Under the pieces are notes generated by a model. The model did no database searches, had not been told where the DNA came from, and was given only the letters and a program-made list of their open reading frames with translations. A stretch of 64,000 bases of DNA from Acidovorax sp. YS12 (GTDB lineage Bacteria; Pseudomonadota; Gammaproteobacteria; Burkholderiales; Burkholderiaceae_C). Position 1 is the first letter of the stretch. Every line of letters starts with the position of its first letter. Made by a program: the position numbers and the translations under genes. The stretch is taken from the NCBI GenBank assembly GCA_021496925.1, contig CP053915.1, forward strand, positions 3,499,501 to 3,563,500, written 5' to 3'. Below are positions 34,609 through 42,911 of the stretch, one piece after another.

Positions 34609-35415
34609 ATGAACCATCGCCACTTCGCCCTGCTCGCGGCCCTGGCCCTCGCATCGTCCGCCGCCTGGGCCGACCGGCTGGACGACATCAGGAAGGCCGG
34701 CGTGCTGCGCGTGGCCGCGTTCGACGCCAACCCGCCGTTCGGCTTCGTCGATGGCAAGACGCGCAAGATCACCGGCCTCGACGTCGATTACGCCCAGGCG
34801 TTCGCCAAGAAACTCGGCGTCAGGCTGGAGATCGTGCCCACCAACCCGGCCAACCGCATTCCGCTGCTGACCGCGAACAAGGTGGACCTGGTGTTCGCCA
34901 ACTTCACCATCACCGAGGAGCGCGCCAAGGTGGTGAACTTCAGCATTCCCTACTTCGCCTCGGGCACGCAGTTCATCGCCAGGAAGGGCACGCTGACCGC
35001 GCCCGAGCAGCTCGCCGGCCTGCGCATCGGCGTGGACAAGGGCACGACCAACGAAATCCAGCTGCGCGAGAAGTACCCCACGGCCACGCTGGTGGCGTAC
35101 GACGACACGCCGTTCGCCTTCACCGCGCTGCGCAACGGCCAGGTGCAGGCCATCTCGCAGGACGGCCCCAAGCTCATCGGCCTGCTGGCCAACGTGCCCG
35201 ACCGCGCCAAGTACGAGATTCCGCCGTTCGCCATCTCGCAGGACTACATCGGCGTGGGCGTTCCCAAGGATGAAGCGGCGCTGACCGACTACGTCAACGC
35301 CACGCTGCGCGAGCTGGAGGCCAGCGGCCAGGCGCAGAAGATCTACGACGCCTGGTTCGGCCCGAAGTCGAAGACGCCGCTGCAGCGCATCTTCAAGATC
35401 GGCGACAAGACCTGA
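34609..35415 (+). CDS. Polar amino-acid ABC transporter substrate-binding protein
   Basis: 268 residues with a signal peptide (cleaved near SAAWA|DRLD, residue 21). The family 3 binding-protein blocks are RVAAFDANPPFGFVD, GLDVDYAQAFAKKLG, VDLVFANFTITEERAKVVNFS (split) and IGVDKGTTNEIQLRE. The Asp/Arg pattern suggests a polar or acidic amino acid such as glutamate, glutamine or cystine; the ligand is not fixed. AGGGAAACCACC precedes the ATG. It heads a three-gene operon with two permeases. Confidence 0.9.
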   Translation: MNHRHFALLAALALASSAAWADRLDDIRKAGVLRVAAFDANPPFGFVDGKTRKITGLDVDYAQAFAKKLGVRLEIVPTNPANRIPLLTANKVDLVFANFTITEERAKVVNFSIPYFASGTQFIARKGTLTAPEQLAGLRIGVDKGTTNEIQLREKYPTATLVAYDDTPFAFTALRNGQVQAISQDGPKLIGLLANVPDRAKYEIPPFAISQDYIGVGVPKDEAALTDYVNATLRELEASGQAQKIYDAWFGPKSKTPLQRIFKIGDKT

Positions 35416-35460
35416 CCCTGCCCGCGCGCGCCGCCCGCCGCGGCGCGCGCCCCTGCTGCC

Positions 35461-36210
35461 TTGACCCCGCATTCCCTGTTGCCGGACGGCTTTCTGGCGC
35501 CCAAGTACCTCGGCTGGATGCTGGAGGGCTGGGGCATGACGCTGTGGGCCACGCTGCTGGTGGTGGCCGCCTCGACCCTGCTGGGCATTGCCTTCGCCGC
35601 CGCGCGCGAGAGCGGGCGGCCCGCGCTGGTGCGCGCCAGCGGCGCCTATCTCTCGGTGTTCCGCAACACGCCGCTGCTGGTGCAGCTGCTGTTCTGGTAC
35701 TTCGGCATTCCGGCCCTGCTGCCCGAGGCGTGGGTGCAATGGCTCAACGGCGTGCATGCGCTGGCGCTGGGCGGCGTGGTGCTGCTGCGCTGGCCGTCGT
35801 TCGAGTTCCTGGCGGCGCTGCTCGGCCTGGTGGCCTATTCCACCGCCTACGTGGGCGAGGACATCCGCTCGGGCCTGCGCGGCGTGCCGGCCAGCCAGCG
35901 CGCGGCGGCCCTGGCGCTGGGCCTCACCCCCGCGCAGGCGCTGCGCCACGTGGTGCTGCCGCAGGCGCTGCGCATCGCGCTGCCGCCGCTGTTCGGGCAA
36001 TACATGAACATCCTCAAGAACACCTCGCTGGGCATGGCCGTGGGGCTGCTGGAGCTGTCGTACCGCGCCCGCCAGGCCGAGGCCGAGACCTGGAAAACCT
36101 TCCAGGTCTATGCCGTGGCCACGCTGCTGTACATCGCCGCCATCGCCGTGCTGGAGCTGCTGGCGCAGTGGCTGCAGCGGCGCCGGGCGTATGCGCCGCC
36201 GGGGGCGTGA
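35461..36210 (+). CDS. Amino-acid ABC transporter permease 1
   Basis: 249 residues. His/Glu/Gln-type permease with about five helices: VFRNTPLLVQLLFWYFGIPA near residue 62 and the EAA-loop ALGLTPAQALRHVVLPQALR. The start is TTG at 35461; the next in-frame ATG is 19 codons downstream, inside the first helix region, so the TTG is favoured. It follows the binding protein by 45 bases and its stop overlaps permease 2 as TGATG. Confidence 0.88.
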   Translation: MTPHSLLPDGFLAPKYLGWMLEGWGMTLWATLLVVAASTLLGIAFAAARESGRPALVRASGAYLSVFRNTPLLVQLLFWYFGIPALLPEAWVQWLNGVHALALGGVVLLRWPSFEFLAALLGLVAYSTAYVGEDIRSGLRGVPASQRAAALALGLTPAQALRHVVLPQALRIALPPLFGQYMNILKNTSLGMAVGLLELSYRARQAEAETWKTFQVYAVATLLYIAAIAVLELLAQWLQRRRAYAPPGA

Positions 36211-36887
36211 TGGACTTTTCCTTCCTTGCCGATGACTGGCAGTACCTGCTCTGGGGCACCTTCCCCGAGGGGCCGCCGGGCGGCGCGCTGCTCACGCTGC
36301 TGCTGTCGGCGGGCGCGGGGCTGGCTTCCGCCGGGCTGGGGCTGGCCTTTGGCGTGCTGCTGGTGTGGCTGCGCGGGCCGGCGCTGGCGGCGTTGTCGGC
36401 GGCGTTGGGCTTTCTGCGCGCCATCCCGGTGCTGATGCTGATCTTCTGGACCTACTTCCTGCTGCCCATGCTGTTCGGCATCGAGGTGCCGGGCGTGTTC
36501 TCCGTCATGGCGGCGCTGGCGCTGGTGGGCGGCGCCTACCTGGCGCACGGCGTGGCGGCGGGCATCCGCGGTGTGCCCGCCGGCCAGTGGGCCGCCGCCA
36601 TGGCGCTGGGCTTCACGCGCTGGGGCGCGCTGCGCCACGTGGTGCTGCCGCAGGCGCTGCGCATGATGCTGCCCTCGTTCATCAACCAGTGGGTCACGCT
36701 GGTCAAGGACTCGTCGCTGGCCTACATCGTGGGCGTGCCGGAGCTGTCGTTCCTCGCAACGCAGGTGAACGCGCGCGTCATGGTGCACCCGGCCGAGGTG
36801 TTCCTGTGCGTCGGCGCCGTGTACTGGCTGCTGTGCAGCGCGCTCGACGGGGCGGCGCGGCGGCTGGCGCGGGCCCACGGCGGCTGA
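36210..36887 (+). CDS. Amino-acid ABC transporter permease 2
   Basis: 225 residues. Same family as permease 1, with FLRAIPVLMLIFWTYFLLPM and the EAA-loop AMALGFTRWGALRHVVLPQA. Starts within the stop of permease 1, so the pair is translationally coupled and forms a heterodimeric channel. No ATPase gene follows; after the stop come a dispersed repeat and the promoter region of the TonB receptor. The ATPase must come from elsewhere. Confidence 0.9.
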   Translation: MDFSFLADDWQYLLWGTFPEGPPGGALLTLLLSAGAGLASAGLGLAFGVLLVWLRGPALAALSAALGFLRAIPVLMLIFWTYFLLPMLFGIEVPGVFSVMAALALVGGAYLAHGVAAGIRGVPAGQWAAAMALGFTRWGALRHVVLPQALRMMLPSFINQWVTLVKDSSLAYIVGVPELSFLATQVNARVMVHPAEVFLCVGAVYWLLCSALDGAARRLARAHGG

Positions 36888-36942
36888 TTCCCACGCTGGC
36901 ATGGGCGCGCGCGGTGCGTGCCCCAACGTGCTGGAAATTCCT

Positions 36943-36991
36943 TTTTTGATAGCTTCTAGCGCTTGCTGCATAAGGGCTGGCGGCATATTTC
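36943..36991. repeat. Dispersed palindromic repeat, copy 7
   Basis: TTTTTTGATAGCTTCTAGCG then CTTGCTGCATAAGGGCTGG, close to the family consensus. It occupies part of the 331-base gap between the amino-acid permease and the TonB-dependent receptor. The rest of the gap is A/T-richer around 37050-37130, holds an inverted repeat, and is the likely promoter region of the large downstream gene cluster. Confidence 0.7.
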
Positions 36992-37050
36992 GTTCGCAAT
37001 GCATCGCGCCATGCACGGCCGCCCCGTGGCCGCCCTCATCGCCGTGTCGC

Positions 37051-37097
37051 ATATGCATAAATTCTCAGATCGTTATGAGCCGAAAGTGCATGCATAT
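37051..37097. promoter_or_regulatory. Inverted repeat upstream of the TonB-dependent receptor
   Basis: ATATGCAT (37051-37058) and ATGCATAT (37090-37097) are perfect inverted arms 31 bases apart; inside them CATAA and TTATG form a second nested pair. The structure lies 120-170 bases before the receptor start, a plausible operator for the cluster's MarR protein or another regulator. Confidence 0.45.
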
Positions 37098-37218
37098 CGG
37101 GATTCGTTCGTTGTTCGCCACGTCCCCCGTTTCTAGACTGCCTCCCAGTTCCGCACGTTTTCCCGCATGCCCGCCACGGCGGCGCCGGAGAGCGTCCTTC
37201 CCCAACGAGAGGTATTCC

Positions 37219-39447
37219 ATGCAGTTCGACATTCCGAGACGCGCGGCCGACGCCCGCTTTGCCCGTACCCTGGCCGCGATGGGCGTGGCCCAGGCGCTTG
37301 CCGCCTGCGCCGGCGCGGCCTGGGCGCAACCGGCGCAGGGGCCGGGCGCCAGCACCGTGCTGGACCGGGTGGTGGTGACGGCCGACCGCCGCGAGGAGGA
37401 CGTGCAGGAGGTCAACACCGCGATCACCGTGATCGGCGGCGACGCGGTGGAGCAGAAGGAGGTGCGCAACGCGGGCGACGTGATCCGCTTCGTGCCCAAC
37501 ATGACGGCCGACACCACCGACGGCCACGGCCGCCCCAAGTGGTACATCCGCGGCATCGGCCTGTCGGATGCCTCGCTGCACATGACCAACCCCGTGGGCA
37601 CCTACGTGGACGACGTCTACGTCTGGAACGCCAGCACCGTGGGCTTTCCGCTGTTCGACCTGGAGCGCGTGGAAGTGCTGCGCGGCCCGCAGGGCACGCT
37701 GTGGGGCAAGAACACCACCGGCGGCGCGATCAACTTCATCTCCAAGAAGCCCGTGTTCAAGAACGAGGGCTATGTGAAGGCGTCGTACGCGCGCTTTAAC
37801 GAGAGCCTGCTCGAAGGCGCCTACAACGCCGTCATCAAGGAGGACGTGCTGGCCGCGCGCATCTCCTTCCACCGCCAGGACGCCGACCGCTATACGCAGA
37901 ACAGCTTCTACCCGGGCAGCACCGACCGCTACAGCGAGACGGCGCTGCGCGGCCAGCTGCAGGCCAATTTCTCCGACAGTTTCGACGGCCTGCTGAACGT
38001 GCACTACCGCAAGTTCAAGGGGCCGGTGCTGACCAGCGGCTCGCGCGCCAACCCGTCCAACACGCGCTGGGATGCGCCCTCGCTGGCGCAGGCCACCGAC
38101 GACCTGGAGCAGATCGGCGGCGCCCTCACGCTGAACAAGCAGTGGGGGCGCAACACGCTGACCTCCATCACCGGCATCGAGCACTTCGACCGCGCGGCCA
38201 CCGGCGGCGACCGCGTGCCGTACGAGTCGTCGCGTAGCTGGTCGGACTTCAGCGTCAAGCAGTTCAGCCAGGAGCTGCGCCTGGCCTCGCCGAAGGAAGA
38301 CCGGCTGTCGTGGATCGTGGGCGGCTACTACTTCAAGGGCAAGCTCGACTCGGCTTCCGCCAGCGCCGTCCTCCCCGGCTCGGTCAGCGCCAGCGGCGCG
38401 GCCAAGGCGCTGGCCTACAACCGGGGCGACTACACGCTCGACGCGGACAGCTACGCGCTGTTCGGCAGCGTGAACTACAAGGTCAACGACCGCTTCGACG
38501 TGACCACCGGCGTGCGCCAGACGCGCGAGACGAAGGACATCGACCTGTTCTACGGCAGCGCCCCGGCGGGCTTCGGCTTCAACGACCCGTCGGCGGGCGG
38601 CTGGTACGGCGGCGGCGTCAACCGCCCGCTGACGCGGCGCGCCTACCAGAACGAGAGCCGGGCGTGGAACGACTTCACCTGGGACGTCACCCCGTCCTAC
38701 CAGGTGAACGACAACCTGCGCGCCTACTTCCGCTTCGCCAAGGGCTTCAACGGCGGCAACTTCAACGCCGGCGCCACGGCGCAGACGGAGGTGGGAGCCA
38801 TCAATCCGGAGTACCTGCGCTCGTACGAGCTGGGGGCCAAGAGCAACTGGCTGGACAACCGGCTGCAGGTCAACGCATCGGTCTTCTACTACGACTACAC
38901 CGACCTGCAGCAGAAGGCCGAGAAGGTCGATCCGGCCACCAACCAGATCATCAAGACCTTTCTCAACGCCGGCTCCGGCGTGGTCAAGGGGGCCGAGCTG
39001 GAAGTGCTCGCGCGGCCCGCGCGCAACCTCACGCTGGGCATCAACCTGGGCTACCAGCACACCGAGTTCACGGACTTCCAGGTCACGGCCGCGAAGAACA
39101 TCGCCGGCAACTGGTTCAACCGCGTGCCGCGCGTGGTCAGCAACGTGTTCGCCGACTACCGCATTGCGCTGGCCAGCGGCGCGGCGGTGAACCTCTCGAC
39201 CGACTGGTCGTACCGCAGCAAGTCTTTCTTCAACGCGGAAGACCAGACCACGCCCGATCTGATCGAACCGGCCTATGCCCTGGGCAACGTCTCCGTCGGC
39301 TACACGACGGCCGACGGCAAGTACCACATCCGGGGCTATGTGCTCAACGTCACCGACAAGGTGTACCGCAACACCTCGCTCATCAGCGGCAGCTATTCCT
39401 ACGGCCCGCCGCGCGTGTTCGGCGTCTCCGTCACCGCTAAGTTCTGA
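37219..39447 (+). CDS. TonB-dependent outer-membrane receptor
   Basis: 742 residues. Signal peptide to about residue 36 (AAWA|QPAQ), a TonB box-like VLDRVVVTADRREEDV near residue 46, a plug domain with RGIGLSDAS and LERVEVLRGPQGTLWGKNTT plus GGAINFISKKP, then a 22-strand barrel ending FGVSVTAKF. It has no N-terminal signalling extension. Such receptors import siderophores, B12, sugars, or sulfate esters using energy from TonB. Here it heads a one-strand cluster with its own ABC importer and tonB-exbB-exbD-exbD. AGAGGTATTCC precedes ATG 37219; long upstream codons in frame are unsupported. Ligand unknown. Confidence 0.92.
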   Translation: MQFDIPRRAADARFARTLAAMGVAQALAACAGAAWAQPAQGPGASTVLDRVVVTADRREEDVQEVNTAITVIGGDAVEQKEVRNAGDVIRFVPNMTADTTDGHGRPKWYIRGIGLSDASLHMTNPVGTYVDDVYVWNASTVGFPLFDLERVEVLRGPQGTLWGKNTTGGAINFISKKPVFKNEGYVKASYARFNESLLEGAYNAVIKEDVLAARISFHRQDADRYTQNSFYPGSTDRYSETALRGQLQANFSDSFDGLLNVHYRKFKGPVLTSGSRANPSNTRWDAPSLAQATDDLEQIGGALTLNKQWGRNTLTSITGIEHFDRAATGGDRVPYESSRSWSDFSVKQFSQELRLASPKEDRLSWIVGGYYFKGKLDSASASAVLPGSVSASGAAKALAYNRGDYTLDADSYALFGSVNYKVNDRFDVTTGVRQTRETKDIDLFYGSAPAGFGFNDPSAGGWYGGGVNRPLTRRAYQNESRAWNDFTWDVTPSYQVNDNLRAYFRFAKGFNGGNFNAGATAQTEVGAINPEYLRSYELGAKSNWLDNRLQVNASVFYYDYTDLQQKAEKVDPATNQIIKTFLNAGSGVVKGAELEVLARPARNLTLGINLGYQHTEFTDFQVTAAKNIAGNWFNRVPRVVSNVFADYRIALASGAAVNLSTDWSYRSKSFFNAEDQTTPDLIEPAYALGNVSVGYTTADGKYHIRGYVLNVTDKVYRNTSLISGSYSYGPPRVFGVSVTAKF

Positions 39448-39454
39448 TCCCCGC

Positions 39455-39472
39455 GGCCCGCGCAGGCGGGCC
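39455..39472 (+). terminator. GC hairpin after the receptor gene
   Basis: GGCCCGC and GCGGGCC pair around a four-base loop eight bases after the stop, with no T tract. More likely an mRNA-stabilising or attenuating hairpin than a full terminator. Confidence 0.35.
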
Positions 39473-39550
39473 GTTCACTCCCCCTGGCATGGCTGGGCGC
39501 CATCGCGCATCCCGGCCGGGGATTCCTTCGCCATTGAAAAGGATGCATCC

Positions 39551-40645
39551 ATGACCACCCCGACGCTCGACAAGATCTGGTTCACCCGCTGCCCCGTCCC
39601 CACCGCCACCGGCCTGGCCTACAAGCTCGGCTGGCTGGACGAGGAGTTCGCCCGCGACGGCATCGCCGTCGGCACGCTGCAGGACCGCGACGAGCGCAGC
39701 CACAGCACCGAGGAGGAACGGCGCACGCTCGCGCGCCACCACTACGACCACGACCTGCCGGGCCTGTTCCGCGAGGGCGGCAACATGCTGGCGATCGCCG
39801 CGCGGGCCCAGGGCGCGCCGAACCGGCTGATCGGCCTGACCTGGATCGAGGAAGGCCAGCGCATCATCGTGCGGTCCGATTCCGGCATCACCGAACCGGC
39901 GCATCTCAAGGGCAAGCGCATCGCGCTGCCGGCCTTCAGCGAGCGCCCGATCAAGGACCACGTGCGCGGCAGCAGCATCGGGCGCGGCATGACGCTGGCG
40001 GGCTTCAAGGGCGCGCTGTCGCTCGCCGGCCTGACCTTCGACGACGTGGAGTTCGTGGAAACGCCCGTGCAGCTGCCGTCCCCGGGCCTGGCCAATCCGG
40101 GCGGTGGCAACTGGTCAGGTAGCCTCTGGTCCGGCCTGCGCCAGTTGGCGGATGGCCAGGTGGACGCCGCCTATGTGAAGGGCGCCGCCGCCCTGGACGC
40201 CGCGCGCGAGCTGGGCCTGGTCGTGGGCATCGAGCTGGACGCCTTCGAGGACAAGCGCACCCGCGTCAACAACGGCACGCCGCGCCCGATCACCGTGCAC
40301 CAGGACCTGCTGGACCACCACTTCGACATCGTGGTGCGCTTCCTCTACCAGAGCCTGCGCGCGGCCGAATGGGCCAAGGACAACCTGGAAGGCGTGCGCA
40401 AGATTCTGCAGACGGAGACGCGCGGCACGGGCGACGGCGTGGCCGCCACCTACCGCAACGGCTTCCACAGGACGCTGCACCCCGATCTTTCGCCCGAGAG
40501 GCTGGAACTGTTCGGGCTGCAGAAGAAGTTCCTGCTGCTGCACGGCTTCCTCGACGGCGACTTCGACCTGGCGGCCTGGGCCGATCCGCGCCCGCTGGAA
40601 GCCGCGTACCGCCTCTTGCAGGAGCGCAGCCGCCTGGCGGCCTGA
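39551..40645 (+). CDS. DszB-like desulfinase / SsuA-fold protein without signal peptide
   Basis: 364 residues, the same length as I recall for Rhodococcus DszB (365), which cleaves the C-S bond of 2'-hydroxybiphenyl-2-sulfinate. The start MTTPTLDKIWFTRCPVPTAT has no signal peptide or lipobox, unlike true periplasmic binding proteins. From memory of DszB, the catalytic Cys27 (NCPVPNA) matches Cys14 (RCPVPTA), His60 matches His64, ten residues before Arg74 (FREGGN), which matches Arg70 (TRFGGE). Further similar blocks are RLIGLTWIEEG, VRSDSGITEPAHLKGKRI and LFGLQKKFLLLHGFL near the end. Many relatives are annotated as sulfonate-type binding proteins, so enzyme function is inference. AAGGA precedes the ATG. 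Confidence 0.7.
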   Translation: MTTPTLDKIWFTRCPVPTATGLAYKLGWLDEEFARDGIAVGTLQDRDERSHSTEEERRTLARHHYDHDLPGLFREGGNMLAIAARAQGAPNRLIGLTWIEEGQRIIVRSDSGITEPAHLKGKRIALPAFSERPIKDHVRGSSIGRGMTLAGFKGALSLAGLTFDDVEFVETPVQLPSPGLANPGGGNWSGSLWSGLRQLADGQVDAAYVKGAAALDAARELGLVVGIELDAFEDKRTRVNNGTPRPITVHQDLLDHHFDIVVRFLYQSLRAAEWAKDNLEGVRKILQTETRGTGDGVAATYRNGFHRTLHPDLSPERLELFGLQKKFLLLHGFLDGDFDLAAWADPRPLEAAYRLLQERSRLAA

Positions 40646-40664
40646 GACCTTCGCCGGTTCCTTT

Positions 40665-40701
40665 CGCGGCTGCCGTGCCTGATGGGGCAGCCGCGCTTTT
40701 T
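40665..40701 (+). terminator. Terminator-like hairpin between the DszB-like gene and yejB
   Basis: CGCGGCTGCC and GGCAGCCGCG form a perfect 10-base-pair stem followed by CTTTTTCCC. It ends 11 bases before the yejB start, too close for a new promoter downstream, so it may attenuate rather than stop transcription. Confidence 0.75.
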
Positions 40702-40711
40702 CCCTTTTCCC

Positions 40712-41767
40712 ATGTGGTCCTACATTCTCAAGCGCCTGCTCATCCTGGTCCCGACCCTGATCGGCGTGATCACGCTGACCTTCGTCGTCACGCAGTTCGT
40801 CCCGGGGGGGCCGGTGGAGCAGGCGCTCATGGCGCTGGAGCAGGACGGCAGCCAGGGCGCGGAATCCAGCGGCGGCGGCGTGGCCGCCTACAGCGCGGGC
40901 CGGGGGCTGGATGCCAGGCAGGTCCGGCAGCTCGAGGTGCTGTACGGCTTCGACAAGCCGCCGCTGGAGCGCTACTGGCTCATGCTCGCGCGCTTCGCGC
41001 GCTTCGACCTGGGCGAGAGCTACTTCCGCCACCAGAGCGTGTGGGGGCTGATCCAGTCCAAGTTGCCGGTGTCGGTCTCGCTCGGGCTGTGGACCTTCGT
41101 GCTCACGTACCTGATTTCGGTGCCGCTGGGCGTGGCCAAGGCCGTGCGCGCGGGCTCGCGCTTCGACCTGCTCACCAGCGTGCTCGTGCTGCTGGGCTAC
41201 GCCGTGCCGGGCTTCGTGCTCGGGCTCATGCTGCTGGTGCTCTTCGGCGGCGGCTCGTTCTGGGACATCTTCCCGCTGCGCGGCCTTACCTCGGACCACT
41301 GGGCCGACCTGGGTCCGCTGGCCAAGGCGCGCGACTACCTCTGGCACATGGCGCTGCCGGTCATCGCGTCGGTCACCGGCAGCTTCGCCATCAAGACCAT
41401 GCTCACCAAGAACGCCTTCCTGGAGGAGACCCGCCGGCAGTACGTGCTGACGGCGCGCGCCAAGGGGCTGTCCGAACGCACGGTGCTCTGGAAGCACGTG
41501 ATGCGCAACGCGCTGCTGCCGCTCATCACCGGCTTTCCGGCGGCCTTCATCGGTGCGTTCTTCACCGGCAGCCTGCTCATCGAGACGCTGTTCTCGCTCG
41601 ACGGCCTGGGCCTGCTGGCCTACGAGTCGGTGAAGAGCCGCGACTACCCCGTGGTGCTGGGCACGCTGTACCTGTTCACGCTGCTTGGCCTGCTGACCAA
41701 GCTGGTCGGTGATGTGGGCTACGTGCTGGCCGATCCCCGCATCAAGTTCGATGCCCAGGAGCGCTGA
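40712..41767 (+). CDS. yejB: YejB-type peptide ABC transporter permease
   Basis: 351 residues with six helices. It matches YejB throughout: LKRLLILVPTLIGVITLTFV, QFVPGGPVEQALMALEQ, YGFDKPPLERYW, LPVSVSLGLWTFVLTYLISV and the cytoplasmic EAA-type loop YVLTARAKGLSERTVLWKHV. YejABEF imports microcin C and other short peptides or peptide-like compounds. An upstream ATG at 40682 lies inside the terminator hairpin, so 40712 is the start. It leads a tightly packed four-gene block (2 bases to yejE). Confidence 0.9.
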   Translation: MWSYILKRLLILVPTLIGVITLTFVVTQFVPGGPVEQALMALEQDGSQGAESSGGGVAAYSAGRGLDARQVRQLEVLYGFDKPPLERYWLMLARFARFDLGESYFRHQSVWGLIQSKLPVSVSLGLWTFVLTYLISVPLGVAKAVRAGSRFDLLTSVLVLLGYAVPGFVLGLMLLVLFGGGSFWDIFPLRGLTSDHWADLGPLAKARDYLWHMALPVIASVTGSFAIKTMLTKNAFLEETRRQYVLTARAKGLSERTVLWKHVMRNALLPLITGFPAAFIGAFFTGSLLIETLFSLDGLGLLAYESVKSRDYPVVLGTLYLFTLLGLLTKLVGDVGYVLADPRIKFDAQER

Positions 41768-41768
41768 A

Positions 41769-42911
41769 ATGTCCGCACAACCCTTTCCCGCCACACGCTT
41801 GGCTGACGTTCTTGGAGCCGTTGCAGACGCATCGGCCGCAGCCGCGCCCGTGGCCCAGCCATCACCCGCGCGGATCGTGTGGCGGCGCTTTCGCGCCCAT
41901 CGGCTCGGCTACTGGAGCCTGTGGCTGCTGGGCCTGCTGTTCGCCGTGAGCCTGTGCGGCGAAGTGCTCTCGAACGACCGGCCGTTGCTCGTGCGCTACG
42001 AGGGCCAGTGGTTCGCGCCTGTCCTGCACAGCTATCCGGAAACCGCCTTTGGGGGCGTGCTCGACACGCCGGCCGACTTCCACGACCCCTTCGTGCAGGC
42101 GCAGCTCGCGCGGTCCGGCAACTTCGTGCTGCGGGCGCCCAACCCCTGGTACTACGACACCATGAAGTACCAGACGGCGCTGCCCCATCCGTCGCCGCCC
42201 TCGGCCGAGAACTGGCTGGGCACCGACATCATCGGCCGCGACGTGCTGGCCCGGCTGCTGTACGCCGTGCGCGTCTCGCTGCTGTTCGGGCTGGCGCTGA
42301 CCGCCTCGGGCGTGCTGCTGGGCGTGGCGCTGGGCGCCCTGCAGGGCTACTTCGGCGGGCGCGTGGACCTGGTCACGCAGCGGCTCATCGAGATCTGGGG
42401 CTCGCTGCCCGAGCTCTACCTGCTCATCATCTTCGCCTCGTTCTTCGAGCCCAGCCTGCTGCTGCTGTTCGTGCTGCTCTCGCTGTTCGGCTGGATCGGC
42501 CTGTCGGACTACGTGCGGGCGGAGTTCCTGCGCAACCGCCAGCTCGAATACGTGAAGGCCGCGCGCGCCATGGGCCTGTCGAGCGGGCAGATCATCTGGC
42601 GCCACATCCTGCCCAACAGCCTGACGCCGGTCATCACCTTCCTGCCGTTCCGCGTCAGCGCCGCCATCATGGCCCTGACCAGTCTGGATTTCCTGGGCCT
42701 GGGCGTGCAGCCGCCCACGCCGAGCCTGGGCGATCTGTTCGCGCAGGCCAAGACCTACCTGTACGCATGGTGGATCTCGGTGCCGACCTTCGCCGTGCTG
42801 GTGGCGACGCTGCTGCTGCTCACCTTCATCGGCCAGGCGCTGCGCGAGGCGCTGGACACGCGGATCGACGCGCCCGGCGCGCAGGCCGGACCGGCGGAGG
42901 ACGCGGCATGA
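41769..42911 (+). CDS. yejE: YejE-type peptide ABC transporter permease
   Basis: 380 residues. A cytoplasmic Ala-rich head of about 35 residues precedes WRRFRAHRLGYWSLWLLGLL. Family blocks are YPETAFGGVLDTPADFHDPF, NWLGTDIIGRDVLARLLYAV (the PrsW-like DPP C loop region of this family), and VKAARAMGLSSGQIIWRHILP. YejE pairs with YejB to form the membrane channel. ATG 41769 was chosen just after the yejB stop; its own stop overlaps yejF as ATGA. Confidence 0.9.
   Translation: MSAQPFPATRLADVLGAVADASAAAAPVAQPSPARIVWRRFRAHRLGYWSLWLLGLLFAVSLCGEVLSNDRPLLVRYEGQWFAPVLHSYPETAFGGVLDTPADFHDPFVQAQLARSGNFVLRAPNPWYYDTMKYQTALPHPSPPSAENWLGTDIIGRDVLARLLYAVRVSLLFGLALTASGVLLGVALGALQGYFGGRVDLVTQRLIEIWGSLPELYLLIIFASFFEPSLLLLFVLLSLFGWIGLSDYVRAEFLRNRQLEYVKAARAMGLSSGQIIWRHILPNSLTPVITFLPFRVSAAIMALTSLDFLGLGVQPPTPSLGDLFAQAKTYLYAWWISVPTFAVLVATLLLLTFIGQALREALDTRIDAPGAQAGPAEDAA

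Noticed and set aside
32896..36000. 1034-codon minus-strand frame across radA and the amino-acid transporter
   Set aside because: Spans several real genes on the other strand and has no recognisable domain.
37219..40645. Receptor plus DszB-like gene as a classical dsz desulfurisation operon
   Set aside because: No DszA- or DszC-like monooxygenase or DszD flavin reductase is present in the window, so the full 4S pathway cannot be claimed.
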